Source: Planctomycetota bacterium
Lineage (GTDB): Bacteria > Planctomycetota > Phycisphaerae > Sedimentisphaerales > Anaerohalosphaeraceae
Assembly (NCBI GenBank): GCA_029552545.1
Contig: JAKPDO010000051.1
Coordinates: 29,155-93,154, forward strand
Direction of reading: 5' to 3'
Length of the DNA: 64,000 bases
This document shows, piece after piece, positions 43,598 to 55,746 of this stretch. The notes under the pieces were generated by a model that saw only the letters and a list, made by a program, of their open reading frames with translations, did not search any database and was not told where the DNA came from. Every line of letters starts with the position of its first letter. Within the stretch, counting starts at the first letter, position 1. The position numbers and the translations under genes are program-made.

Positions 43598-44680
43598 GTG
43601 TCCGATTCGCCGTCTGTTTTGCTGGAGACGATTACAGCCCTGTCGCATCGGTTCGGCACGCCGGATTATGTCTGCGGGGGCGGCGGCAATACCTCCGCCA
43701 AGAATGAAAGTACACTGTGGGTGAAGCCCTCCGGGACTACACTGGCCGGATTGAGGCCCGATTTGTTTGTGCCCATCCGCCGCAGCCGTCTGGCCGCTTT
43801 GTACACGACCCGTCCGCCGCAGGAGCCGTCCGCCCGCGAGCAGCTGGTTAAGGAGGTGATGGCGTCGGCTGTTCTGAACGGGGCCGCCGGGCGTCCTTCG
43901 GTCGAGTCGCCGCTTCATGATTCGCTGTCGGCCCGTTATGTCGTTCATACGCATCCGGCCCTGGTGAACGGGATGACCTGCGCCAAAGACGGCCGGGCGG
44001 TCTGTCAGCGGCTTTTCCCCGACGCCTTCTGGATGGACTATGTGGACCCGGGCTATACGCTTTGTATGGCGGTTCGAAACGAGGTGGAGCGGTTTGAAAA
44101 AGCACACGGCCGGCAGCCGGAGATGATTTTTCTGAAAAATCACGGCGTTTTTGTCGCCGCCGATAATCCCCAGCGGCTCGAACAGCTGTATCAGGAGATT
44201 TTCCGGCGTCTGGAGGCCGAGTATGCCCGGGCGGGGCTGTCAACAAAAATGGAGCCGGCTCCGCTGCCGAACGGTTTTGACCGCGAAGGGGCTTTTGCCC
44301 GCATTCGCAGCGTTTTCGGTTCGGATGCCGCCGGCATTGCCGCGTCGGGCTTTTTCCGGCCGCCCGCCGGCCCGCTGACGCCCGACCATATCGTCTATGC
44401 CCGCTCGTTTCCGCTGACGGCGGAGCCGACGCCGGAGGCCCTCGAGGCGTATCGCCGCCGCTGCGGCTGCTCGCCGCAGATTCTTGTCTGGAACGATGTT
44501 GTGTTCGGTTTGGGTTCGACGGAGAAAAAGGCGGCCCTGGCACTCGAGCTGGCCCTGAATGGGGCGCTGGTGGTGCATCTGGCGGAGGCGTTCGGCGGGG
44601 TGGAGTATATGAGTGAGCCCGCCCGACGATTTATCGAGGGCTGGGAGGTGGAAACGTACCGAAGCCGGCAGATTCAGTAA
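43598..44680 (+). CDS. Class II aldolase, rhamnulose-1-phosphate aldolase of the RhaE type
   Basis: It is expected to split L-rhamnulose 1-phosphate into dihydroxyacetone phosphate and L-lactaldehyde. The 360-residue protein has CGGGGNTSAK (phosphate loop), RPSVESPLHD, the zinc ligands in VVHTHPALVNGM, and FLKNHGVFVAA with another His. It is longer than E. coli RhaD (274 residues). It resembles the aldolase half of bifunctional RhaE (YuxG-like) proteins, including the C-terminal FIEGWEVETYRSRQ. The dehydrogenase half is missing. The GTG at 43598 has AAAGGA five bases upstream; the ATG at 43580 lacks a binding site. The site overlaps the rhaB stop. Confidence 0.85.
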   Translation: MSDSPSVLLETITALSHRFGTPDYVCGGGGNTSAKNESTLWVKPSGTTLAGLRPDLFVPIRRSRLAALYTTRPPQEPSAREQLVKEVMASAVLNGAAGRPSVESPLHDSLSARYVVHTHPALVNGMTCAKDGRAVCQRLFPDAFWMDYVDPGYTLCMAVRNEVERFEKAHGRQPEMIFLKNHGVFVAADNPQRLEQLYQEIFRRLEAEYARAGLSTKMEPAPLPNGFDREGAFARIRSVFGSDAAGIAASGFFRPPAGPLTPDHIVYARSFPLTAEPTPEALEAYRRRCGCSPQILVWNDVVFGLGSTEKKAALALELALNGALVVHLAEAFGGVEYMSEPARRFIEGWEVETYRSRQIQ

Positions 44681-44695
44681 GCAGGAGCAAGAACG

Positions 44696-45964
44696 ATGGA
44701 CAAGACAATCGAACAGGCGTATGCCCTCGCCCGTGAACAGTATGCCCAACTCGGAGTGGATGCGGAAAAGGCCCTCGAACAGCTGGCCGGGATCCCGATT
44801 TCGCTTCACTGCTGGCAGGGGGATGATGTCGGCGGGTTTGAGCGGGCCGGCGCGGAACTGTCCGGCGGCGGCATTCAGGCCACGGGTAATTATCCCGGCA
44901 AGGCCCGCACCCTCGAGGAGCTGCGGAAGGATTTGGACAAGGCCCTGTCGCTGATTCCGGGCCGGCACCGGCTCAATCTGCACGCCTGTTATCTGGATAA
45001 CGGCGGCCGGTTCGTGGACCGCGACCAAATCGAGCTGCGGCATTTCCAGTCCTGGATTGACTGGGCTAAAGAACGGCGGATGGGAATGGATTTCAACCCG
45101 ACTTTCTTTTCGCATCCGAAGGCCGCCGACGGATTTACACTCAGCCATCCGGACAAGGCGATTCGTCAGTTCTGGATTGAGCACGGCATCCGCTGCCGGC
45201 GCATCGGGGCGGAGATGGGCCGTCAGCTGGGCTCGGCGACCGTAACCAATGTCTGGATCCCCGACGGCTTCAAAGACATCCCCGCTGACCGAACGGCCCC
45301 GCGCGAGCGTCTGAAGGAGTCGCTGGATGCCCTCTTTGCCGAACGGCTTGACCCGCGATGCAATCTGGATGCAGTGGAGTCGAAACTGTTCGGCATCGGG
45401 GCGGAAAGTTATACCGTCGGCTCGCACGAGTTTTATCTGGGCTATGCCGTTTCGCGTCAGAAGCTGCTTTGTCTGGATGCGGGGCATTTTCATCCGACGG
45501 AGGTGATTTCCGACAAAATTTCTTCCGTGCTGGCCTTTGTGCCGGGCCTTTTGCTTCACGTGAGCCGTCCTGTGCGCTGGGACAGCGACCATGTGGTGAT
45601 TCTGGATGACGAGCTGCGGGCCGTCGCCCGCGAAATCGTCCGCTCCGGCCGACTGGACCGCATTCATATCGGGCTGGACTTTTTCGATGCGAGCATCAAC
45701 CGCATCGCCGCCTGGGTCATCGGCTCGCGCAATCTGCTCAAGGCCCTGCTGACAGCGCTGCTGGAGCCGGCGGATACGCTCCGTCAATTCGAAGGGCGGT
45801 TTGATTACACGGCTCGGCTGGCCTGGATGGAGATGCTCAAGACGATGCCCTGGCCCGCCGTCTGGGAGTATTATTGTCTGAAAAACAATGTTCCGTCCGA
45901 GCGCCGCTGGCTGGAGGAAGTCCGCCGCTATGAGACGGACGTGCTCAGCAAACGGAATTCGTAG
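44696..45964 (+). CDS. rhaA: L-rhamnose isomerase
   Basis: RhaA interconverts L-rhamnose and L-rhamnulose using two divalent metals. The 422-residue sequence shows [38 protein letters not shown] and [13 protein letters not shown]. The metal-site motif [17 protein letters not shown] precedes [32 protein letters not shown] (written here as [19 protein letters not shown]) is also normal. The length matches E. coli RhaA. AGCAGGAGC lies upstream of the start. It follows the aldolase by 15 bases. With rhaB and the aldolase it completes the phosphorylating L-rhamnose pathway. Confidence 0.97.
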   Translation: MDKTIEQAYALAREQYAQLGVDAEKALEQLAGIPISLHCWQGDDVGGFERAGAELSGGGIQATGNYPGKARTLEELRKDLDKALSLIPGRHRLNLHACYLDNGGRFVDRDQIELRHFQSWIDWAKERRMGMDFNPTFFSHPKAADGFTLSHPDKAIRQFWIEHGIRCRRIGAEMGRQLGSATVTNVWIPDGFKDIPADRTAPRERLKESLDALFAERLDPRCNLDAVESKLFGIGAESYTVGSHEFYLGYAVSRQKLLCLDAGHFHPTEVISDKISSVLAFVPGLLLHVSRPVRWDSDHVVILDDELRAVAREIVRSGRLDRIHIGLDFFDASINRIAAWVIGSRNLLKALLTALLEPADTLRQFEGRFDYTARLAWMEMLKTMPWPAVWEYYCLKNNVPSERRWLEEVRRYETDVLSKRNS

Positions 45965-46000
45965 CGAACCCTTGAACCCTTATGATGCAGGAGGCCCTTT

Positions 46001-47593
46001 ATGCAGACCGAAAAGGAGCAGCAGAAGCATTCCGTAGGAGATGAGTTTGAGCGGGAGCCGGTGCCGCAAAGCGCTCTGCTCGGTTTTAAGAGCTTTGTGG
46101 GGATGTATGCGGGCGAGCACTGCGCCGGGACCGAACTGATGCTCGGGCCGCTGTTTGTGGCCGCGGGTGTCAGCGCCTTTGACCTGCTGGCGGGTCTGAT
46201 TGTCGGCAACGCCCTGGCGGTTCTGAGCTGGATGCTGATGTGTGCCCCGATTGCCACGCGGGCGCGGCTGACTCTGTATTATCAGCTGGAAAAAATCTGC
46301 GGCCGGCAGCTGGTGACGCTGTACAACCTGGCCAACGGCGTGATGTTCTGTTTTCTGGCCGGAGCGATGATCACCGTGTCCGCCACGGCGGCGGGCGTTT
46401 GGTTTAAGTTCCCGATGCCGGCCCTGAATGATTTGTATCCGAACAGCGTCGGCTGGGTGGTTGCCTCTGCCGTTGTCGGCGGGCTGATTACCATCGTCGC
46501 CGCCTACGGGTACCAGACCGTCGCCAAGTTTGCCAATCTGGCCGTGCCGTGGATGGTGCTGGTATTCCTCGTGTTCGGCATCGTCGGCCTCAAGCAGTTT
46601 ATTGACGTAACGGGGGTGACCATCCGCTCTGCGGGTGATTTGTGGGATTTGGCCAAAACCCATATCTGGAAGGGCGGCGACCCGCTGCCAGGCCAGGTGA
46701 AGTTTACCTTCTGGCATGTGATGTTCTTTGCGTGGTTCTGCAATATGGCGATGCATATCGGGATGTCCGATTTGTCGGTGTTCCGGTTTGCCCGCAAGTC
46801 CTGGTACGGGGTCGCCTCGGCGGCGGGAATGTATGTCGGGCACTTTATGGCCTGGATTTGTGCTTCCATTCTGTATGCCTATCAGCTGCATCTGAACCCG
46901 AACGATACGGCCGTTCTGCCCGGGCCGCTGTCCTATCGGGCGGCGGGCGTGGCGGGCCTTCTGTGTGTGATTATTGCGGGCTGGACGACCGCCAACCCGA
47001 CGATTTACCGGGCCGGTCTGGCCTTTCAGGCCATTATGCCCAAACGTTCCCGCTTTACCGTGACCCTGTTCACCGGTGCGGTGGCGACGATTGCCGGAAT
47101 GTTCCCCGCCTTTGCGATGAAGCTGCTGGATTTTGTGGCCTTTTACGGTCTGCTGCTGATGCCGATGGGGGCGGTCATCTTTGTCGATTTCTGGCTGATG
47201 AAGAAGTTCGGTCTGGAGGACAACTACGCCGAGAAGCGCCGCATTGCCTTTAACTGGGCCGCCGGCCTGGCCTGGTTTGTGACGCTGGCCATCTGCGGCT
47301 GGCTGGTTCTGACCGGACGGGTGCAGATTTATTTTGTCTCGCTGCCCGGCTGGTTTATGGCAGCTGTGCTGTACGTCATCCTCAGTGCGATGCTCCAGAA
47401 GCAGATGACCGAAAAGCCCGAAGTGAAGTTTCTGGCCCGTCTCTTCGGCTACGGCTCGCTGATCCTGCTCGTGCTGGCGTCCGTGCTGTTTCTGGCGGGT
47501 TCCAAAGACCTCGACTGGGTCAAGCAGGTTGTCGGCCTGATGACGATTGTCTGGTTTGCCGCCGCGGCGCTGTGGATGTGGAAAGAGCAGTAG
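46001..47593 (+). CDS. NCS1/purine-cytosine-permease-like transporter, candidate rhamnose importer
   Basis: The 530-residue protein has about twelve hydrophobic helices after a charged N-terminus (EFEREPVPQSALLGF). The motif GMYAGEHCAGTELMLGPLF occurs in the first helix, with AGWTTANPTIYRAGLAFQ in the middle. The latter is like the cytosine/allantoin permease pattern in which Asn-Pro/Thr residues shape the substrate site. AGGAGG precedes the ATG. It is the last gene of the E2-to-rha operon, 36 bases behind rhaA, so a sugar substrate, L-rhamnose or an oligosaccharide, is more likely than a nucleobase. The known rhamnose carriers I would expect (RhaT, ABC type) are absent from the window. The substrate assignment is inferred from context only. 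Confidence 0.75.
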   Translation: MQTEKEQQKHSVGDEFEREPVPQSALLGFKSFVGMYAGEHCAGTELMLGPLFVAAGVSAFDLLAGLIVGNALAVLSWMLMCAPIATRARLTLYYQLEKICGRQLVTLYNLANGVMFCFLAGAMITVSATAAGVWFKFPMPALNDLYPNSVGWVVASAVVGGLITIVAAYGYQTVAKFANLAVPWMVLVFLVFGIVGLKQFIDVTGVTIRSAGDLWDLAKTHIWKGGDPLPGQVKFTFWHVMFFAWFCNMAMHIGMSDLSVFRFARKSWYGVASAAGMYVGHFMAWICASILYAYQLHLNPNDTAVLPGPLSYRAAGVAGLLCVIIAGWTTANPTIYRAGLAFQAIMPKRSRFTVTLFTGAVATIAGMFPAFAMKLLDFVAFYGLLLMPMGAVIFVDFWLMKKFGLEDNYAEKRRIAFNWAAGLAWFVTLAICGWLVLTGRVQIYFVSLPGWFMAAVLYVILSAMLQKQMTEKPEVKFLARLFGYGSLILLVLASVLFLAGSKDLDWVKQVVGLMTIVWFAAAALWMWKEQ

Positions 47594-47611
47594 GCGTTTT
47601 TACCGCTCTTT
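47582..47611. terminator. Possible shared hairpin between convergent transporter and GH2 genes
   Basis: AAAGAGC (47582-47588) pairs with GCTCTTT (47605-47611) across the 6-base gap between the two stop codons. There is no clear T-run on either side, so termination is doubtful. Confidence 0.25.
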
Positions 47612-50164
47612 GATGAGCACCACGTAGTCCAGCGTCTGTCCGGGAATCGTTACGGTCTGTCCGGCCTGAACGGTCCTGCGCATCAGGGCGCAGTCGGCCA
47701 GCCACAAATCGTGCGCCCGCCAGATGCCGCGAATGCCGGTGTCGGCAAATCCGGCCCCCTTCAGGACTTTTTCGAGCTGGGCCGCCGCCGACATCGCTTT
47801 TTCATCCGGTTTTTTGAGCGTGTGTTTGGGGAAGGTGCCCGTGGAGTACATCACAAACACCTCCGCCGGACGATTGACCCGGAAGGACAGGTCCGTGCGG
47901 TTGTTTTCCCGGCTGAGCCGCTTGGTGGCAATCCACTTGGCCCCGCGGACCGGCTCGGGCAGCTCATCAAACGTATTGTCGGACTGACCGTTGACTTCAT
48001 AGTAGAACGGTCCCTGGCTTTCGATGGGACGGTCGATGAAAATCGCCGGATTGTCCGGGTTGGAGCTGGTCAGGGATGTCACCGGCGCATCCGGCTGCTC
48101 GGGCCATTGCTGTCCGTCCGGCGCTTTCTGATAAATCACCATCGAGGTCCGCAGTCCCCGATTGTCCCGCGCTTCAATCACATTTTTGCCGGGCGCCAGC
48201 GGGCTTTTCCAGAAAAAGACGTTGTTGACGGCAATCCCTTTGACCGGAATCGTATTGTTTCCCTCCCGCTTGACGGAGTCGGGATGCCTGTATTCGCCGT
48301 TTTTGCGGACGCCCTGCGAAACGCCGTTGAGGAACAGCTCGACTTGCTCCGCGTTGGAATAGACCTTGATGCCGTTGTCCGGTTCAAACTGACGGTAGAA
48401 GTGATGCCGTCCGCACAGATGCAGGACGGGCTGGTCCGGTTTCAGGAAGGACTGGAAGTGATAATAAAAGTCCTTGGGCATTCCCGCCAGCGTGATGATG
48501 CCCTTGGTGTTCCGGTTGTTCTTGAACTTTTTGTTGTAGAACTCGCGGAAATTCCACCACAGGAACATTTTGTGTCCTTCCGGATTGTTCCGGAAGAGGT
48601 CCTGAAAACGGAACTCGGCAAACAGCTCGCCGTATTCCTCCGGTTCAAATTTGTCCACATCCCAGCGGATTGTCCCGTAGGGAACATGGTGCGTCAGCCA
48701 CATTCCGGCGCCGGTCTCGGAGGTATAGGCGTTGTCGGGCATTTTGGCGAAATCCATATAATGTCCGCCGTACCAGCCCTGATAGGTGTTGCCCGCCACA
48801 AAGTCCACGTTGGCCGGTTTCTCGCCGGCGGAGGCATAGGTAATCAGGCGGGTTGTGTCCTCCTGCCGGATGATGTCGGCATAGTACGAGGCAACCTCCT
48901 GATAGGTCTCATTGCCGCTGCTCCAGAACAGGATGCTCGGATGATTCCAGTTCTGCCGAACCATTTCCCGGGTGATGCGCTCGCCGTCGGCATTCGGGGT
49001 GGTTTCGTACTTGACGCCGCGGTCCCATTTTTGGCCCGCCAGGCCGTTTTCCGCCCAAATCGCCACGCCGTATTCATCCGCCAGCTGATATTCCAGCCGC
49101 CGATGCGGATAGTGCGCCAGCCGGACCGTATTGACTCCCAGGTCCATCATCGCCTGCCATTCCCACCGCAGCTGCTCATCCGTCATCGCATTCCAGGTGT
49201 GCTCATCCTGATGATGCTTGCAGACGCCGCGAACCAGCAGCTCCTTGCCGTTCAGCAGAAACCGTCCGTCTTTAAATTCAATCGTACGAATTCCTGTTCG
49301 CTCCGTGACGGCATCAATCGTCTGTCCGTCCAGCACGACCTCGGTACGAACGGTGTACAGGTTCGGCTGCCGGATGTCCCAGCGTCGGGGAGAGGGAATT
49401 TCGGTTTGCGCATCGGCTTTTTGAATGGATTGAGCCGGCAGGTCCGCCGCGGTTTCAATCTGTCCGCAGGGCTTTCCGTCCGGGTCCAGAATCTGATGAC
49501 GGACCTGGACTTTTACGGGTTTGTCCAGGGTATTCCGCAGAACCGTTTGAATCTGCAGGACTGCCTTTTGGTCGGTGATGTTTTTGGGTGTCAGATACAC
49601 GCCGCAGGAGCCCATGTCCGGATAGATATGGACACTGCCGGTCTGAACCAGCCAGGCCGGGCGATACAGCCCTCCGTCGGTATAATACAGATTGGAATGC
49701 GACAGACAGTTGGCGGCTTCCGCCAGCCGGTTGTTCACACGGAGGAGCAGCTCATTGGACTGTCCGAATTTCAGCCCGTCGGTCAGGTCAAAGGCCGCTG
49801 CCGTAAACCCGCCGCGATGCCGGCCGACCCAGGTTCTATTGACCCAAACATCCGCCACCGAAGCGGCTCCTTCCAGATACAGATAATACCGTCTGCCGGC
49901 GTCCTCTTTGGGAAGGTCAAGCGTGCATCGGTACCAGCCGGAGGCGTGTTCATTCAGCCCGGACAGGCGAAAGCCGTGCGGAAGGGCGACGGATTCCCAT
50001 TGGACTTCGGCGGGAAATACCGGTTCAGCGCCTTCCGGTGTCTTGTCCTCACAAAACTGCCATTGTTGGAGAGCGGTTTTTTCCCGTGGTTGAGCCGACA
50101 TTGTGCAGCCAACCGCTGAAAGAATCAGCACCAATAGACCTTTGCCGAACAAAACGTTTTTCAT
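47600..50164 (-). CDS. Glycoside hydrolase family 2 lipoprotein (beta-galactosidase/beta-glucuronidase type)
   Basis: The 854-residue protein has a signal sequence with lipobox LSAVGC, so it should be lipid-anchored outside the cytoplasmic membrane. The N-terminal sugar-binding domain has GWYRCTLDLP and YLYLEGAASVADVWVN, and an immunoglobulin-like domain follows. The catalytic barrel contains VRLAHYPHRR, then ILFWSSGNETYQE (acid/base Glu) and NAYTSETGAGMW (candidate nucleophile Glu). A C-terminal domain of about 240 residues includes LFLNGVSQGVRKNGEY, typical of the GH2 fourth domain. AAGGAAAAG precedes the start. Near pectin genes it may remove galactose or uronic acid from rhamnogalacturonan side chains or ends. 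Confidence 0.88.
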   Translation of the reverse strand: MKNVLFGKGLLVLILSAVGCTMSAQPREKTALQQWQFCEDKTPEGAEPVFPAEVQWESVALPHGFRLSGLNEHASGWYRCTLDLPKEDAGRRYYLYLEGAASVADVWVNRTWVGRHRGGFTAAAFDLTDGLKFGQSNELLLRVNNRLAEAANCLSHSNLYYTDGGLYRPAWLVQTGSVHIYPDMGSCGVYLTPKNITDQKAVLQIQTVLRNTLDKPVKVQVRHQILDPDGKPCGQIETAADLPAQSIQKADAQTEIPSPRRWDIRQPNLYTVRTEVVLDGQTIDAVTERTGIRTIEFKDGRFLLNGKELLVRGVCKHHQDEHTWNAMTDEQLRWEWQAMMDLGVNTVRLAHYPHRRLEYQLADEYGVAIWAENGLAGQKWDRGVKYETTPNADGERITREMVRQNWNHPSILFWSSGNETYQEVASYYADIIRQEDTTRLITYASAGEKPANVDFVAGNTYQGWYGGHYMDFAKMPDNAYTSETGAGMWLTHHVPYGTIRWDVDKFEPEEYGELFAEFRFQDLFRNNPEGHKMFLWWNFREFYNKKFKNNRNTKGIITLAGMPKDFYYHFQSFLKPDQPVLHLCGRHHFYRQFEPDNGIKVYSNAEQVELFLNGVSQGVRKNGEYRHPDSVKREGNNTIPVKGIAVNNVFFWKSPLAPGKNVIEARDNRGLRTSMVIYQKAPDGQQWPEQPDAPVTSLTSSNPDNPAIFIDRPIESQGPFYYEVNGQSDNTFDELPEPVRGAKWIATKRLSRENNRTDLSFRVNRPAEVFVMYSTGTFPKHTLKKPDEKAMSAAAQLEKVLKGAGFADTGIRGIWRAHDLWLADCALMRRTVQAGQTVTIPGQTLDYVVLIKER

Positions 50165-50246
50165 GGCTTTTCCTTTTTCAAAGGGTTCCCATTTTAAACC
50201 GGCGGTATTGTTGAGAATCTTATTTTATATTATGTAAGAAGAAAGA

Positions 50247-50281
50247 AAATCCGGTATCTGTTTTTAGCGGATACCGGATTT
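50247..50281. terminator. Terminator between the two GH2 genes, able to work in both directions
   Basis: AAATCCGGTATC (50247-50258) and GATACCGGATTT (50270-50281) form a perfect 12-bp stem with an 11-base loop. T-rich tracts flank it on both strands (TCTTTTTG on plus, TCTTTC on minus). It lies 27 bases past the stop of the upstream minus-strand beta-galactosidase gene. Confidence 0.75.
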
Positions 50282-50307
50282 TCTTTTTGTTTCACCGTGT
50301 CGGCAGG

Positions 50308-53499
<3,192 letters not shown>

Positions 53500-53607
53500 T
53501 CAAACAAACCCGCAACCACGGAAAGGGACTATATCCGGCCCGGCGTCGGATGTCAACCTTTTCAGAGGTTCGAATGGACTCGCTCTTTCGAAAAAAAATT
53601 TTTTCGG

Positions 53608-53613
53608 TACAAT
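53608..53613 (+). promoter_or_regulatory. -10 element (TACAAT) eight bases before the bioA start
   Basis: TACAAT ends 8 bases before the ATG at 53622. The -35 region (CTTTCG) is weak. No Shine-Dalgarno is seen in CAATCAAAAATT before the start, so the message may be leaderless. The flanking A8T6 tract (53591-53604) could act as an UP-like element. Confidence 0.4.
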
Positions 53614-53621
53614 CAAAAATT

Positions 53622-54992
53622 ATGAACAGCAGGACAGAACACTGGATTGAATTGGATAAACAATACCTATGGCATCCGTTTACGCCGATGAGCGTCTGGC
53701 TTGCCGGCGAACCGGTCATTATTGAACGGGGCGAGGGCTTTTACCTGATGGATACGGAGGGCCGCCGGTATATCGACGGCATCAGTTCCCTCTGGTGCAA
53801 TGTGCACGGCCACCGCGTCCCCGAAATTGATCAGGCGATTCGAGACCAGCTGGAGCAGATTGCCCACAGCACCCTGCTGGGCCTGGGGCAGACCCGTTCC
53901 ATCGAACTGGCCGAAAAACTGGTGCAGATTGCCCCCAAAGGCCTCTGCAAGGTTTTTTATTCCGACAGCGGCGCCACCGCCGTCGAAATCGCCCTGAAGA
54001 TGGCCTATCAATACTGGCAGAATCTCGGCTGCAAAGAACGAACCCACTTTATTGCCGTCCAGGAGGCCTATCACGGCGACACCATCGGCTCGGTCAGTGT
54101 CGGCGGAATGGAGCTGTTTCACGGCATCTTTAAATCGCTTCTGTTTGAAACCTATTTCGTCCCCAGTCCGCATCCGTACCGCTTCGAGGGCACGCCGCAG
54201 CAGTGTGCGGAGTTTTCTCTGGAGAATCTGGAGTTTCTGCTTCGGCGTCATCCGGGACAGATTGCGGGGATTATCCTCGAGCCGCTGGTGCAGGGGGCGG
54301 CGGGCATGCTCGTCCATCCGCCCGGATTTCTTACGGAGGTCCGCCGTCTGGCTGACCGCTATGATGTGCTGCTGATTGCCGATGAGGTGGCGACGGGTTT
54401 TGGGCGCACCGGCCGGATGTTCGCCTGCGAACACGAACAGGTCTGCCCGGACCTGATGTGTCTGGCCAAGGGCATCACCGGCGGGTACCTGCCGCTGGCG
54501 GCCACGCTGACGACGCAGAAGATTTTCGATGCCTTTCTGGGCCGTCCGGAGGAGTTCAAGACCTTCTTTCACGGGCACACCTACACCGGCAACGCCCTGG
54601 CCTGTGCGGCGGCCTTGGCCTCTTTGCAGCTGTTTGAGAAGCATCAGGCTCTGGAGCGGATGCCCCCCAAAATCGACGCTATCCGCGCCGCCCTTGGGCG
54701 GATTCAGGATTTGCCGTATGTCGGCGATGTCCGTCAGTGCGGCCTGATGGCGGGCATTGAGCTGGTTTGCGACAAAAAAACCAAGGAGCCGTTTGCGTAC
54801 AGGCATACGCTCGGCGCCAAAGTCTGTGCGGCAATGCGGCCCAAAGGAGCAATGATGCGTCCGCTGGGCAATGTGATTGTCCTGATGCCCGCTCCGGCGA
54901 TGGATTTGCCGACCCTGCAGACATTGCTGGATATTGTGGAAGAAACCATTCGCAACGATGTTCCGAAAATTGTTCGAGGTCTTGAACCATGA
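53622..54992 (+). CDS. bioA: Adenosylmethionine-8-amino-7-oxononanoate aminotransferase
   Basis: BioA makes 7,8-diaminopelargonic acid in biotin synthesis, using S-adenosylmethionine as amino donor and PLP as cofactor. The 456-residue protein starts at the ATG at 53622, giving YLWHPFTPMSVWLAG, the BioA hallmark. It has YIDGISSLWCNVHGHRVPEI, FYSDSGATAVEIALKMAYQY, and HGDTIGSVSVGG. The PLP-binding Asp lies in LIADEVATGFGRTG and the Schiff-base Lys in LAKGITGGYLPL. FHGHTYTGNALACAAAL follows as in the family. bioD overlaps the 3' end by 4 bases. A start at 53550 would add 24 residues of no similarity. Confidence 0.97.
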   Translation: MNSRTEHWIELDKQYLWHPFTPMSVWLAGEPVIIERGEGFYLMDTEGRRYIDGISSLWCNVHGHRVPEIDQAIRDQLEQIAHSTLLGLGQTRSIELAEKLVQIAPKGLCKVFYSDSGATAVEIALKMAYQYWQNLGCKERTHFIAVQEAYHGDTIGSVSVGGMELFHGIFKSLLFETYFVPSPHPYRFEGTPQQCAEFSLENLEFLLRRHPGQIAGIILEPLVQGAAGMLVHPPGFLTEVRRLADRYDVLLIADEVATGFGRTGRMFACEHEQVCPDLMCLAKGITGGYLPLAATLTTQKIFDAFLGRPEEFKTFFHGHTYTGNALACAAALASLQLFEKHQALERMPPKIDAIRAALGRIQDLPYVGDVRQCGLMAGIELVCDKKTKEPFAYRHTLGAKVCAAMRPKGAMMRPLGNVIVLMPAPAMDLPTLQTLLDIVEETIRNDVPKIVRGLEP

Positions 54993-55729
54993 CGCTGTCT
55001 CTGAATCTGCCGCGAAAACCCGGTCTGTTTATCACCGGCACGGATACCGGCGTGGGCAAAACGCTCATTGCCGGGGCGATCGCCCGTCTGCTGGCCGAAC
55101 AGGGGCTGCGGGTCGGTGTATTTAAACCCGTTGCCAGCGGCTGCCGGCGGACCCCGCAGGGGCTGGTGAGCACGGATGCGGAGTTTCTGGCCGCCTGTTC
55201 GCAGGCCGACTGGCCGCTGGAGGTGGTCAATCCGCTTGCCTTTGAGATTCCCGCCGCCCCGATTACGTGCAGCCGTCTGGAAAACCGCTTTCTGGATTAC
55301 GGGCGCATCAGCTGGGCCTGGCGGCAGTTGTGTGAACAGGCCGATGCCGTCATCGTCGAGGGCATCGGCGGGGCGATGGTTCCGCTGACGGAAGGCGAGA
55401 CGGTCCTTGATTTGGCGGTGGAGTTCGACCTGCCGACGCTCATTGTGGCCCGTCCGCGTCTGGGCACGATTAATCATTCCCTGCTGACCATCAAGGCCGT
55501 CCGCGATGCCGGTTTGCCGCTGGCGGGCGTTGTCATCAGCGGGTATAATGCCGCGCAGGCCGATATTGCCGAGCAGACTGCACCGGATGTGATTGCTCAG
55601 GTGGGGCAGACGACTGTATTCGCTGTCATTGATTATGACCCGCAGGCCTCCGTCGAAGAAGGCCGGCTGGGAACAGCCGCCCTCCAGGCCTTGTCCATAT
55701 GGGATTGGAAAGCACTGATTCAATGCTGA
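54989..55729 (+). CDS. bioD: Dethiobiotin synthetase
   Basis: BioD closes the ureido ring of dethiobiotin from 7,8-diaminopelargonic acid, CO2 and ATP. The 246-residue protein has the ATP loop GLFITGTDTGVGKTLIAGA, the substrate-site Lys in VFKPVASGCR, and VIVEGIGGAMVPLTEG, the metal-site acidic stretch. VARPRLGTINHSLLTI follows as in the family. It overlaps bioA by 4 bases. bioF and bioB are not in the window. The C-terminus runs about 30 bases past the first in-frame start of the next gene, but that gene's binding site is downstream. Confidence 0.95.
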   Translation: MTLSLNLPRKPGLFITGTDTGVGKTLIAGAIARLLAEQGLRVGVFKPVASGCRRTPQGLVSTDAEFLAACSQADWPLEVVNPLAFEIPAAPITCSRLENRFLDYGRISWAWRQLCEQADAVIVEGIGGAMVPLTEGETVLDLAVEFDLPTLIVARPRLGTINHSLLTIKAVRDAGLPLAGVVISGYNAAQADIAEQTAPDVIAQVGQTTVFAVIDYDPQASVEEGRLGTAALQALSIWDWKALIQC

Positions 55730-55746
55730 AGAGAAAGGAGATACAA

